64,000 nucleotides of DNA from Arenicola marina (Eukaryota; Annelida; Polychaeta; Arenicolidae). A program made the position numbers and the translations under genes. The notes below the pieces were generated by a model, which saw nothing but the letters and a program-made list of their open reading frames with translations, was not told the origin of the DNA and made no database searches. Where the stretch lies: positions 20,685,708 to 20,749,707 of the forward strand of contig OZ025255.1 of assembly GCA_964019135.1 (NCBI GenBank), in the 5' to 3' direction. Below, one piece after another: positions 13,381 to 25,820 of the stretch (position 1 is the first letter of the stretch; each line of letters begins with the position of its first letter).

Positions 13381-14785
13381 CCATCTACACCGCAAGGGCA
13401 GATCCAGAGGGGTTGTCCAGGGGGTCCTTAACCCCTCCCCGCCTTTTTGAGGAAGAATTCTGTTTTGCAATGCAAAATTAAGGCCATCCGAGGCGTGCCC
13501 CCTCCCACACACTTTTTTTTTTAGGATGAACGCTATCTGAGGCGGCGTGTATGAATCTGACAACTTATCTTGTTATTTTGGTTGAAGTCTCCGTGATTAC
13601 GACGATATCGTCTGTTGATTTTTCGAAGCAGCAGACAACTCAGTTCTGTCCGCCGCCTTGCCCACCCAGTGGAGAAACGCATGCGTGCATGTCGTTAAAA
13701 CCACACCATTCGCTTGGTGGCGCTTAATACACCCAGCCATTGACACGCAATAAGCGAAACGCCACCTGGCGAAACCCGCTGGTGACCAAATACAAAATGG
13801 CGCGATAAACAACAAGAAAGTCTCATTTCAACCGACTTGATAGTAATGCGATACTTTGTTAGTTCATATGCATGTGGGTTTTGTGGTAAATATGGAGTTT
13901 AGGTATCAGAGTACAAAATGACAAGGGTTTGATGGATCGTGCGGTTAACAACACTTAGTTGCCCACGAAAACAAATCTTACACCCTCATTTTCTACATGA
14001 GGACATGAGACTGTTGTGCGGAGCAACTGTCTCATATGGGACTACACCAACCCTCACTATTCAAGTAGTAGTCGAGATACAGTGCATGATATATTTAGGG
14101 TGTGAATTGAATATGTTGATGCGAATAATCCTCTAATATGGCACAGATCTAATACAACTTTGTGTAAGTCTTCCAGGGGCTTCCATACGACCGGTTTTCT
14201 AAAAACCTACACATATAAAAGACATACCCCAAATCTATTAAAGTTTGTGAACAGATATTTAAAAGAAATTTTTTTTGCTGAAAACATAACCAAAAACGGA
14301 TTTGAAAACCCTATGTCACAGAAGAAATTGCAGGCTAAGTTACAGATCAACAGGTCGTAGGTATGAACCCTGACACCTGCATCTGTGGCCAGTTACATTT
14401 CAACCCCATTCCATCGTCCCGGCAGGGACATTGGCCCAGTTCAACAATAATGTGCACAAAAAAACATTGATTACATTTCTCAGAAGACGTTACAGTTCGT
14501 CAATCCGACGGTCAAATGTTACACGCGTTTCATAAGCTGACGTCACACTACAGTAGATATTTATCTATTAACGTAAAACCTATATTCTACCTGAGCCTCG
14601 GATCAAGCAAATCACTAAACGAGCAAAAGAACTTCAATGAGAAAGTAACTTCTTTAAGGAAATTTGCACGAATTCAAGATTGCACTTTAAACACAACCTG
14701 TATCGTGTGTCGCAACGGCAAATATTGCCGCGTGAAATAATCTCCTTGGTGTAACTACAGACGCCTGCGTTCCCCATGGTAACCC
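13381..14785. other. Unassigned unique sequence
   Basis: No gene is supported. The start (13.39-13.51 kb) has AGATCCAGAGGGG and GGGGGTCC stretches like the ends of small DNA transposons, but no matching partner was found. It holds a TGACGTCA at 14538-14545. The rest is AT-rich and without recognised domains. Confidence 0.4.
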
Positions 14786-14846
14786 GTATATAAACGCTGC
14801 TAATTGTCTGTTCGGTAGAGGTGTTATAAGCACCTGTACCGAACAG
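14786..14846 (+). promoter_or_regulatory. TATA-like box followed by a 15-bp hairpin
   Basis: A TATATAAA sits at about 14788. Some 20 nt further is a hairpin at 14808-14846. Ten pairs (CTGTTCGGTA with TACCGAACAG), one mismatch and five pairs (AGGTG with CACCT) enclose a 7-nt loop. The distance would put a start site at about the hairpin's base. No downstream gene is seen; this is a candidate only. Confidence 0.3.
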
Positions 14847-15581
14847 TCTTTCAATGTATTAAAATAACAAGCCAAGCGCTAAACTCAGGTATTGCATGAA
14901 CGTATCCGCCTACGCTTCACATTCATTGGAATTCATATAATACATGTTTGAGTACACGTATTGTGATATTACTCGGTCAAAACGTTGCCCCCGACTTGAC
15001 ACGTATCGCCAAAGAATAAATACAGCTTTTCTCTTTTAGCGCTAGTTACATTGTTGCATCATTTATGGGATATTTATGGGATATCGGGGGTGGATGGTGG
15101 GTCGAAGGGGAGGGGGGGGGGCGGGGGCGGGGGCTGGGGTAGGGTCTACTGTGACGTAGAGAGGTGTATAGGGGTTGGGGGTGGGGAATTTTAGTCATTC
15201 AACATCCAGCGTTCATTGACCCCACTTTATTGCAGGCTGGTGCAACGAGGGGACGTCATGCTTGCCGTCACGTTTATTCCCGCTGGGGGTTTTGCTCGAC
15301 ATAACCTCCCGTACACGCCATTGCACCCAACCCTCCGTACACCTCCTGCACTCACATCCAGTCCTCACACCCTCCCTGACTCCCGCCGTCACTCCTATAT
15401 GCAGCCAGGCGACACGTTCAGGGTTAATTAGCGAGCAGGGAAAGGATATATATGTTAGTATGTGGGCGGCCATTTAGACTGAGCGGGCGCTGTTTTATCG
15501 CCAGTATCAGCTGATCACGTTCGCTTCAACCAGTGTACTGCTCTCAGTCATCCCATTCCCTCCTGGCTGTCAGCAGTGGGT
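14847..15581. other. Unassigned sequence, G-rich in its middle
   Basis: AT-rich to about 15.06 kb, then a G-rich stretch at 15.08-15.19 kb with many GGG runs on the plus strand and quadruplex potential, then unique sequence. No gene is recognised. Confidence 0.4.
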
Positions 15582-15745
15582 GGGGTGAGGGGTAGGGGCG
15601 AGGGAGGGAGGGGGGATTACAGGCTATGCCGGGGGGTGAGGGGTAGGGGCGAGGGAGGGGGGGGGGGACATTACAGGCCACGCCCGGGGGTGAGGGGGTA
15701 GGCGCGAGGGAGGCGGGGGGGTGGGGATTAAAGGGTACGCCCGGT
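15582..15745 (+). repeat. G-rich ~52-bp minisatellite, three copies
   Basis: GGGGTGAGGGGTAGGGGC starts near 15582, 15633 and 15687. Each is followed by GCGAGGGAGG and ATTACAGGC-type sequence. The G tracts could form quadruplexes on the plus strand. Confidence 0.75.
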
Positions 15746-16196
15746 TAAAATGAAGTGCAGCAAGTATTTACACTAATCTAGTATCAGCTGCCCTAGAGGC
15801 TCTGATATGTCGTCTTGTTTCTCCACGTCCAAATTCCGCAGCAAGTGGTGAGTATGGCATATTTGCTGAACAGATATTTGTGCTGCATGTCGATATTCAC
15901 GCGCGCTCAACGAGAGTTCATTAACCGCATGGATATTTTGTTGTTTGGCCAAAGTGAGGGAGAGGTGGGCAGGATTGGGTTGTGTGTGTGCGTGTGTGGT
16001 GGGGGGGGGGGGGGGGGCGCAAAACATAACACTTAGGCGAAGAACCAGATGGCCGAACAACGCATAGTAGCATAGTGTGCTTCCACTGATAATGTTATTG
16101 TCACAATAGACTTAATGACCTTACCTTGTTCTCTCAAATAATCAGTCTGCTTGCTCCAAACTACAAGTTCATAGCGCAAAGTGCTGAACATGGTTT
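15746..16196. other. Unassigned unique sequence with GT and poly(G) tract
   Basis: Contains a GTGTGTGT tract running into a 17-nt poly(G) at 16001-16017. No gene is recognised. Confidence 0.4.
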
Positions 16197-16334
16197 GATT
16201 ATCACTGACTGGGTATAGATAGAGAACAAGAAATTCGTTATGACAGCAAAATAGAGAAGAGAACAGATTATCACTGACTGGGTATAGATAGAGAACAAGA
16301 AATTCGTTATGACAGCAAAATAGAGAAGAGAACA
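16197..16334. repeat. Perfect 69-bp tandem duplication
   Basis: Two copies, 16197-16265 and 16266-16334, both starting GATTATCACTGACTGGG and ending GAGAAGAGAACAG. I see no difference between them, so the duplication is recent or an assembly effect. Confidence 0.9.
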
Positions 16335-16769
16335 GAAATGTCGCAGTGAGGGGACATTGTATAACAAGTAAGTGAAGTTAATAATATTTATTAATACGAT
16401 AAACAAAACTCAGCGAGAACGTCAATCAAAGAACCCTACAACTAACCTCACCTCACATAACGACAGACACAGACACGATATCCGCAATTGGGGGGCGGGG
16501 GGGGTGGGGGGCGGCGTGTTCGCAGATCACGAATAATTAAAAAGGATAACTCCCAGTATACATAGGAAGGACGGATACATGACATAAATTAGCGATTCCC
16601 CAATTCACAGTTATTTAATATTAAATTCCCGGTTCACGATTAATGAAAATCCTTGATCACGACGGTCGGCTAATACCCCATTACCAGTTTACTAAGAATG
16701 AGTTGCCTCATTCCCAGTTCACGGTAAAATGAAAACCCAATTGCCGAGGAACGGAAATAAATAAATCGT
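16335..16769. other. AT-rich sequence with scattered TTCCCRGTTCACG motifs
   Basis: Short related motifs (ATTCCCGGTTCACG, ATTCCCAGTTCACGG, CCCCAATTCACAG) recur between 16.59 and 16.72 kb and look like a decayed repeat. A G-rich stretch is at 16.49-16.52 kb. No gene. Confidence 0.35.
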
Positions 16770-17010
16770 GATCTGTGACCGACAGAGCTTCCCGCAGTCG
16801 TCGCATCGATGACCCGTTGACAGGTCCTGGTTTGTACTCACTGGGCGCCTAGATTGGCGTTTGAAGTCCAGTTTGTCAAACCAGAGCCCGTCGTGGTGGG
16901 CCATTCCCTCACGCACGACACGTGACCATACCCTCTTTTCGGATGCTAGGTCCTCCCAAGAATTTGTATGGATGCCGAAAGCCTTCATGTCACGCTTGCA
17001 AAAATCCTTT
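16770..17010 (-). mobile_element. LINE fragment: C-terminal end of a reverse-transcriptase polyprotein
   Basis: On the minus strand the frame reads CKRDMKAFGIHTNSWEDLAS, then R-W-R-V-V-R-E-G-type sequence, then CDDCGKLCRSQI. The order CKRD-hydrophobic-K, WE-LA-D/E-R-W, basic linker and a terminal C-x2-C-x3-C motif is a common signature of the extreme C-terminus of non-LTR retrotransposon ORF2 proteins in invertebrates. The frame is closed by a stop just upstream, and the usual GL-x-SH end is missing, so this is a short dead remnant. The clade cannot be fixed from this piece. Confidence 0.6.
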
Positions 17011-18369
17011 CAAAACGAGCCTATTCATAACGTGAGGTCATGCAGGCGGGCATCTCGTCGAACTTACTCTTTAGCTGCGAAGTTGAGTGCAAAATTCCTT
17101 TGTGATGTAACTTCTAGTAATTACTTTGAGACGATGTCGGTTAATTGCTTCCATTTTTAATCCTCTGGTCTTATTTACGGCAAACATTCACCGTCGAAGA
17201 ACAAGTTTCTATTTACCGCTCTTCCCAAACACATTAACGACCACTGAGTGATCTAAATACAACAACAATTTAACATGAATTTCGATGCCCAACACCAAAC
17301 AGACCAACATACACGCCCTGTCGCAGTAGAATGAGTGTGTCCCAGTTGCATGACGCAGTTTTTTCGCGTGGGATCGGCCAAACAAGTGTCAAACAGTACT
17401 TTTTGTTGCACCTCGACACGAGAGCATGGGCGTATCATGGTACGCTAGATAACACGTGCAAAGCGTCTCTTTTCAGCGTCATGAAAACTCATGACCACAT
17501 CCATGTATGATCGTTTTTTGATCATGAAAACTAATGTAATACTACCGCCGTGTGGGCTAATATAGCACCGCGGGCTATTTCTTCGTTTCAATATTTCTTT
17601 TTTACTTCCTGTCATCCCTCACGCTTTCGCTTCAGTCACCCTGTACTGCCTAGCATCAATGCACCCCCCTCCCCCAATCTGGTTTAAACATATTATATTT
17701 AGCAATTAGGAAACAGGCAATGCCTATGCAAATCCCTCTTGCTTACATGTGATGCACAAGTAACAAGTAGAACATTAGTTAATCTTAAACATCTCCCCCA
17801 ATCTCTGTCCCCCTCTCGGTCTTTCGCGGTCTATCTATCTTTCTCTATGTCTATTATATATAAGTCATATACCCCCTGGTACATCGCATACGTGATATTC
17901 TCTCTCTTTCTCTCTCGGCCTTTCTTTGTCCTGGCTAACAGTAATATGCGGAGGATAGCTTCTGTCCAGAGTCTCTGATATATTCGCTATAGAACAGGCT
18001 TTGCGTTCAGCGAAGGCTTATCTCGCAGTGTCAGCCCAAGTTCGCTCCGACATAATGTCCCTATCTTAAAACGTCTAACGCCCTTGCGTACTTGTTAAGA
18101 CTGGAAGTTACTGCTTTGTTTGTGGGCTGAAGAGCACAACCCTGAGTCCAATGTAGTGAGCTAGTGGTATATCTTTCGATAAAACATAGTGGTGCATTGA
18201 CGTACGCGAAGATAAAGTTGTTCACCCCATGAGTTTTTACTGACTAAGATAGCTTATTCAAGTCATGTGCGGTAAATGAATCATGTCAATGTATACCACC
18301 ACCTCCCCTTTATCCAACCAAATACAACATGGGCAAATTAACATATTCAGATCTTTCCGCATTCATAGG
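17011..18369. other. Unassigned unique sequence
   Basis: The first 150 bases may continue the LINE remnant but show no domain. A CT-rich tract lies at 17.79-17.93 kb. No gene or RNA is recognised. Confidence 0.4.
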
Positions 18370-18545
18370 ACAACCCCCGGCCCCGTCAGTCCTCCCCACA
18401 AACAACCCCCCCCCCCCCGGACATTTCTCCCCATGGACAAGTCCCCCATGGACAAGTGCCCCCCAGACACCCCCCCCCCCCGAGACAATTTCCCGGACAC
18501 TACCACCCACATCCCCCCACCCTTCCCCCCCAGACAATCCCCACC
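18370..18545 (-). repeat. C-rich minisatellite (CCATGGACAAGTCCCC type)
   Basis: Short units of TGGACAAGTCCCCCA-like sequence lie between C runs of 12-13 nt. The complementary strand resembles the G-rich block at 19.1-19.4 kb (GGGGACTTGTCC against GGGAATTGTCC). Confidence 0.6.
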
Positions 18546-19114
18546 GGTGAAACCCCAACTCCGGACCAGCAACACTGGGTTGTGCGTGTGAAGGAGTGTG
18601 GCACTGCATTTTCTATAACCCTAGGTTATGTTGTAGATATGCAGGTATCATATTATATTTTCATATACACAGATATATTTTCATATATCATAGAAGTGCT
18701 GTTTCAACAAGGTCACAATAACAAGCTCAGCCTGCATGAGCCTCCATAGCCTTAGGCTGATGGGTACTGGCGTTACAATTACCATGTGTAACATAGATCG
18801 ATGGCGCGAATGTATTAGAGAGACCCTAGCTGTGGCTCTGACATGGGTGGTAGAGGTAGAGGGGGGCTAGCTGCGTAAATACGTTAGGAAGATTAATGGC
18901 GCAATATGTCGAATTTGCATTAAAATCAGTCAATACTAAATAACATTTGAAACTTAATAGGTCTCGTTAAATTTCGGTGAAATCAAAGGTGTTTGAAAGT
19001 ATTGGCGCCTGGTCTTAGGTTAGCTCGACGGGGGATCGAAGCTGTCTGGGTGGGTATTTTAGGGAGGCGAAAGCAGGGGGGGCGGGGGCTAGTTCATTTG
19101 TGAGTGCGTGTTTC
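18546..19114. other. Unassigned unique sequence
   Basis: AT-rich at 18.62-18.70 kb. No gene, repeat or promoter is recognised. Confidence 0.4.
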
Positions 19115-19436
19115 CAGGGGGTGGTTCGTGCGGGAGGCAATTGCCTCTGAGGGGAATTGTCTGGGGTGGGGGCTGCCTGGGGGGCAATTGCCCGGGGGTA
19201 ATTGTCTCCAGAGGGAATTGTCCAGGGGGGAGTTGTCCTTGGGCGGGGGGGGGGGGTATTGTCGGGGGGATTGTATGGGGGGAAGAGACGGAGAGGGGGG
19301 GTGCAGTGGTTCTAGGAGGCTATTGTCCAGGGGGGGGGGGACTTATCTTAGGGGGACTTGTCCTAGGGGCAAATAGTCCGGAGGCAATGGTCAGCGGGGA
19401 GTTGTCCCGGGGGGAATTGTCTTGGGGGGGGGGGGA
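19115..19436 (+). repeat. G-rich minisatellite (GGGGAATTGTC type)
   Basis: Degenerate units of about 20-25 bp contain CAATTG or AATTGTC separated by G runs, three of which are 11-12 nt. Strong quadruplex potential on the plus strand. Confidence 0.7.
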
Positions 19437-19983
19437 CATCTTCTTCATGTCCGCATTCAGCCTGATCTTCTTCATGTCCACATTCAGCCTGATCTTCTTC
19501 ATGTCCACATCCAACCTAATGTCTCATCATGTCCACATTCAGCCTGATCTTCTTCATGTCCACATCCAGCCTGATCTTCTTCATGTCTCACATTCAGCCT
19601 GATCTTCTTAATGTCCACATTCAGCCTGATCTTCACCATAGTCACACCCAGCCTAATGTCTCACCATGTCCACATTCATCCTGATCTTCTTCATGTCCAC
19701 ATTCAGCCTGATCTTCTTCATGTCCACATTCAGCCTGATCTTCTTCATGTCCACATTCACCCTGATCTTCACCATAGTCACACCCAGCCTAATGTCTCAC
19801 CATGTCCACATTCAGCCTGATCTTCTTCATGTCCACATTCAGCCTGATCTTCTTCATGTCCACATCCAACCTGATCTTCTTCATGTCCACATTCAGCCTG
19901 ATCTTCTTCATGGCGACATCCAACCTGATCTTCTTCACTGCCACATTAAACCTGAACTTGTTCATGGTCACATCCGGCCTATT
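19437..19983. repeat. 27-bp minisatellite (TTCTTCATGTCCACATTCAG)
   Basis: About 20 units of 27 bp, core CTTCTTCATGTCCACATTCA plus GCCTGAT. A variant with ACCATAGTCACACCCAGCC occurs twice about 140 bp apart, so a small higher-order duplication is present. Open frames (MSTFSLIFF repeats) follow from 27 being a multiple of three. Confidence 0.93.
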
Positions 19984-20735
19984 GGGTGCTCACCATGGCG
20001 GCATTCATCCTGATCCCTCGTCACGGCAACAACCATTACGTTTTGCGTCCGAAAAGGGGAGACAACAACAAGGGTGGGAGAGGGTTGGGGGGCAAGGGAG
20101 AATGGACGGGGATACGCGCCTTGTCTTTGGCAGGTCGCCAGGCTGCACCGAGGAGTCTTCCTTTCAGTGGCATCCCACCCCGTCCCTCTTCGGGGTGCAG
20201 CCCGCCCCACCCCACTCTGGTCCCCTACATTGGCTCTAATAGCGTGTGGTAACAAAACCCGTCACAGGCGGGGGTGGGTGGTGAGGCGGCAGACGGGGGG
20301 TCCCTAGGGGCAGGGGGGAGGGGTATTGGAGGGGGGGGGGTGGAGGAAACGAAAGGCAGCACGTGCTGCAGTGGGCTTACTGTAACCACCAGCTACAGGC
20401 GCCCCGCGAGGCTCAATTAAATGCGTTCTCGTCATACTTTGTTTATTCAAAACATCGTCCGGTCTGCCCTTCGCCTCGAAATCGTAATTGTAAACATCAC
20501 AACTGGCAGTGAAGCAAGGGCTTCAGAGCCCGGCCACACATGGGGGCCGGAGGGGGGGGGGGCACAGAGCGAGCGCATCCACGAAGCCTCTACGAAGCAT
20601 GTAAGTCGCATGTAAGACAGAGATGGGAAAACATGCATGAGGGGCATCCCACATGTCCCATGGGGTATCCCATGGATACACGGCGCACGTGGGAGTGACG
20701 TATCGACGTCGCCATGGGCCACGGTGACCGGGCGC
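19984..20735. other. Spacer between two arrays
   Basis: Unique, fairly GC-rich sequence with two G tracts (20331-20340 and 20552-20562). Open frames of up to 95 codons on both strands lack domains. No gene is supported. Confidence 0.4.
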
Positions 20736-23700
20736 CCAGCCCACCACCACCCACCAGCCCATCACCACCAGCCCACCACCGCCCATCAACCGACCACCAG
20801 CCCACCACCACCAGCCCACCACCACCCACCAGCCCACCACCACCAGCCCACCAGCCTACCAGCCCATCACCACCAGCCCACCACCAGTCCACCAGCCCAC
20901 CATCACCAGCCAACGACCGCCAGCCAACGACCACCAACCAACGACCGCCAGCCAACGACCACCAGCCAACGACCACCAGCCAATGACCATCAGCCCACCA
21001 CCAGCCCACCACCACCAGCCAACGACCACCAGCCCACCACCACCCACCAGCCAACGACCACCAGCCCCACCACCAGCCCACCACCGCCAGCCCACCACCA
21101 GCCCACCAGCCCACCACCACCAGCCCACCACCACCCACCAGCCAACGACCACCAGCGCCACCACCAGCCCACCACCGCCAGCCCACCACCAGCCCACCAG
21201 CCCACCACCACCAGCCCACCACCACCCACCAGCCCACCACCAGCCACCATCCAACGACCACCAGCCAACGACCGCCAGCCAACGACCACCAGCCAACGAC
21301 CACCAGCCCACCACCACCCATCAGCCCACCAGCCCACCACGACCTGCCCACCACCACCCACTAGCCAACGACCACCAGCCAACGACCGCCAGACAACGAC
21401 CACCAGCCAACGACCGCCAGCTAACGACCGCCAGCCCACCACCACCCACCAGCCAACGACCGCCAGCCCACCACCACCAGCCAACGACCGCCAGCCAACG
21501 ACCACCAGCCAACGACCACCAGCCCACCACCACCATCCAACGACCACCAGCCCACCACCACCAGCCAACGACCACCAGCCCACCACCACCAACCAGCCAA
21601 CGACCACCAGCCAACGACCACCAGCCCACGACCACCAGCCAACGACCACCAGCCCCACCACCAGCCCACCACCGCCAGCCCACCACCAGCCCACCAGCCC
21701 ACCACCACCAGCCCACCACCACCCACCAGCCCACCACCAGCCACCATCCAACGACCACCAGCCAACGACCGCCAGCCAACGACCACCAGCCAACGACCAC
21801 CAGCCCACCACCACTCACCAGCCCACCACCACCCATCAGCCCACCAGCCCACCACCACCAGCCCACCACCACCCACCAGCCAACGACCACCAGCCAACGA
21901 CCGCCAGACAACGACCACCAGCCAACGACCGCCAGCCAACGACCGCCAGCCCACCACCACCCACCAGCCAACGACCGCCAGCCCACCACCACCAGCCAAC
22001 GACCGCCAGCTAACAACCACCAGCCAACGACCACCAGCCCACCACCACCATCCAACGACCACCAGCCCACCACCACCAGCCAACGACCACCAGCCCACCA
22101 CCACCAGCCCACCACCACCAGCCCACCACCACCAGCCCACCACCACCAGCCCACCACCACCAGCCAACCACCACCAGCCCACCATCACCAGCCAACGACC
22201 GCCAGCCCACCATCACCAGCCAAAGACCGCCAGCCCTCCACCGCCAGCCAACGACCACCAGCCAACGACCCCCAGCCGACGACCACCAGCCCACCACCAC
22301 CAGCCAACGACCACCAGCCCACCACCACCAGCCAACGATCACCAGCCAACGACCACCAGCCAACGACCACCAGCCGACGACCACCAGCCCACCACCACCA
22401 GCCAACGACCACCAGCCCACAACCACCAGCCGACGACCACCAGCCAACGACCACCAACCCACCACCACCAGCCAACGATCACCAGCCAACGACCACCAGC
22501 CAACGACCACCAGCCGACGACCACCAGCCCACCACCACCAGCCAACGACCACCAGCCCACAACCACCAGCCAACGACCACCAGCCAACGACCACCAACAG
22601 CCAACGACCACCAGCCCACCACCACCAGCCAACGACCATCAGCCAACGACCACCAGCCAACGACCGCCAGCCCACCACCACCAGCCAACGACCGCCAGCC
22701 CACCACCACCCACCAGCCAACGACCGCCAGCCCACCACCACCAGCCAACGACCGCCAGCCAACGACCACCAGCCAACGACCACCAGCCCACCACCACCAT
22801 CCAACGACCACCAGCCCACCACCACCAGCCAACGGCCACCAGCCCACCACCACCCACCAGCCAACGACCACCAGCCAACGACCACCAACCCACCACCACC
22901 AGCCAACGACCACCAGCCCCACCACCAGCCCACCACCGCCAGCCCACCACCAGCCCACCACCACCCACCAGCCCACCACCAGCCACCATTCAACGACCAC
23001 CAGCCAACGACCGCCAGCCAACGACCACCAGCCAACGACCACCAGCCCACCACCACTCACCAGCCCACCACCAGCCCACCACCACCAGCCACCACCAGCC
23101 CACCACCACCCATCAGCCCACCAGCCCACCACCACCAGCCCACCACCACCCACCAGCCAACGACCACCAGCCAACGACCTCCAGACAACGACCACCAGCC
23201 AACGACCGCCAGCCAACGACCGCCAGCCCACCACCACCCACCAGCCAACGACCGCCAGCCCACCACCACCAGCCAACGACCGCCAGCCAACGACCACCAG
23301 CCAACGACCACCAGCCCACCACCACCATCCAACGACCACCAGCCCACCACCACCAGCCAACGACCACCAGCCCACCACCACCAGCCCACCACCACCAGCC
23401 CACCACCACCAGCCCACCACCACCAGCCCACCACCACCAGCCAACCACCACCAGCCCACCATCACCAGCCAACGACCGCCAGCCCACCACCACCAGCCAA
23501 AGACCGCCAGCCCTCCACCGCCAGCCAACGACCACCAGCCAACGACCGCCAGCCGACGACCACCAGCCCACCACCACCAGCCAACGACCACCAGCCCACC
23601 ACCACCAGCCAACGATCACCAGCCAACGACCACCAGCCAACGACCACCAGCCGACGACCACCAGCCCACCACCACCAGCCAACGACCACCAGCCCACAAC

Positions 23701-24236
23701 CACCAGCCGACGACCACCAGCCAACGACCACCAACCCACCACCACCAGCCAACGATCACCAGCCAACGACCACCAGCCAACGACCACCAGCCGACGACCA
23801 CCAGCCCACCACCACCAGCCAACGACCACCAGCCCACAACCACCAGCCAACGACCACCAGCCAACGATCACCAACAGCCAACGACCACCAGCCCACCACC
23901 ACCAGCCAACGACCATCAGCCAACGACCACCAGCCAACGACCGCCAGCCCACCACCACCAGCCAACGACCGCCAGCCCACCACCACCAGCCAACGACCAC
24001 CAGCCAACGACCACCACCCCCACAACCCCCACCACCAGCCAACGACCACCAGCCAGCGACAGCCAGCCAGCGACCACCAGACCACGACCACCAGCCAACG
24101 ACCACCAGCCAGCGACAGCCAGCCAGCGACCACCAGCCCACGACCACCAGCTCAGCAGCACCAACCCACCACCTCCAGCGCACGGCCACCACCCACCACG
24201 ACCACCAGTCCTCCACCACCACCACCAGCCAACGAC
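20736..24236. repeat. 14-bp satellite-like array (CAGCCAACGACCAC), ~250 copies
   Basis: Two unit types, CAGCCAACGACCAC and CAGCCCACCACCAC, are interspersed with CAGCCAACGACCGC variants. Since 14 is not a multiple of three, the frame cycles every three units; no unit creates a stop, so a 1105-codon plus-strand frame and long WWSLAGG frames on the minus strand result. Higher-order copies are visible: CAGCCCTCCACCGCC at about 22222 and 23509, and CAACAGCCAACG at about 22592 and 23872, both about 1.28 kb apart. The right edge past 24.0 kb is degenerate. Confidence 0.95.
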
Positions 24237-25707
24237 CTCGCGCGTGGGTACAGCTATTTATTGCGGTCAAGGCCAGGCGGTCAAGGTCGTACTTGCATAA
24301 GGCTTGGCCGTCATCAACAACACCGCCAGTGGCCACGAGCCGCCGTCGCCCCCCCCCCCGGGGTTGTTACTATCCTCCCCCTTTTCCACCCCACCCCCAC
24401 CACCCACTGTTCCTGACATCCTGGCCTGCCATGCGGGGGCTACACAGAACCTCTCGCCACACACACACACACATGCACCCCGACCTCCCCACAACTTGTC
24501 CCGACATCCTGGCCTGCCCAGGCGGGCTACACTGCCCCGACCCGCCCTCCGACACCCATCCAACCCCCTACGGGTCCCGACATCCTGGCCCTGCCCCAGC
24601 CGGCTCCTCTAGCCAGCCTACCCAGGCAGCCAGGCTACCGAGGCAGCCTACCCAGGCAACTAGCCTACCCAGGCAGCCAGCCTACCCAGGCAGCCATACT
24701 ACAACATCAGCAGGAGCCGCGGTACAACTGCACAGTTGTTGTCCTCCTCGGGACAGACCCCGGGCCCCCAAGGGGAATGACGTCACTGCGCAGCTAATCT
24801 TCAATGTCGGTCAATACATGCAGCTGGCGAGTGACATTTACGCCTGCGTTTGTTGGTGGCATGGTCGAGCTGAATGGCCACGGGCACAGGGCGCCCTCCC
24901 CTTACACCGGCCATGTCAACAGAGAGGCGGCCGCCTCTAATTTGTAAACACGTGCATTTTCACCTGCAAGCTGGTTTAAGTTCATCGCCATCAGACGTAA
25001 ATATTTGGTACATATTTGTGTTTTTTTTGTTGAGGTTCCGGCGCTTTGCAAAGCCTGCATGTTGTTTTGTTCGCGCAATCGACTCAATATATTCATGGCT
25101 ACAAAACACGATGACATACCTCCCAGCCTGAAGCATTTTTTTAATAGATGTTTCTAAGAACGTTATCGGAATTTGTTTTTGTAATTTGGCAGTATAACAC
25201 ACAGGTTTATTCATAAAGTCTTGCACCTGAGACATCAAGAAAGCCATGCCTGAAATGAGGTCTAGATGGCCGTTTCCCCACATTTCTCGATGACACATCG
25301 ATCAACTTTTTAATAGCCACAAACACCTATTTAGACATTCAAGTAGAACAAGTTTATTTTGGTGCACCCGTTGCAGCGGTCTTCTCGGAGTTGACTTTAA
25401 GTGAACAATTTTGTAGTTTTGAAACGTTTATTGACCACCTACAATTAGTTATATTTTTTAATAGTGATGGCAAATCATGTGTTGATCTCTTAAAAAATTA
25501 GACAAAATATATATAATAGGCTGAGCCATCGTGAAAATTCCTATGACTTGGCTCAAAGCCGCTTATCTAAAAGGGACCTACAAGGGAGGGTCCAGTGTCC
25601 AGTGTCGATGTTTTAAAATTCTCGATGTCGAATGTCGATTTTTCAAATATGCCTTTGTCGCCCGCACGTGCCCCATTTACCCCTTCCAGAAAGCCCTTCT
25701 ACATCAG
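24237..25707. other. Unassigned sequence with short diverged duplications
   Basis: CCGACATCCTGGCC occurs near 24499 and 24575 with a related copy at 24412. A CAGCC-rich stretch (CTACCCAGGCAGCCAG) lies at 24.61-24.70 kb. A TGACGTCA is at 24778-24785. From 24.95 kb the DNA is AT-rich; a 112-codon minus-strand frame at 24960-25298 has no recognisable domain. Confidence 0.4.
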
Positions 25708-25820
25708 TCCTCCACCACCCCCACCGTCACCAGCCAACGACCGCCAGCCCACCGTCACCGGCCAACGACCGCCAGCCCACCACCACCAGCCAACGACCGC
25801 AAGCCCACCACCACCAGCCG
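25708..25820. repeat. Small outlying copy of the 14-bp array
   Basis: About eight units of CAGCCAACGACCGC and CAGCCCACCACCAC sit 1.4 kb from the edge of the main array, in the same orientation. They have variants not seen there (CCGTCACCGGCC). Confidence 0.9.

Noticed and set aside
20983-24300. Plus-strand frame of 1105 codons (PPANDHQPTTTSQR repeats) as a mucin-like gene
   Set aside because: It is the 14-bp array read through three frames in turn. No signal peptide, splice context or non-repeat domain is present, and the other strand is open too.
24960-25298. Minus-strand frame of 112 codons as a gene
   Set aside because: AT-rich, no domain, and no supporting start or splice context.
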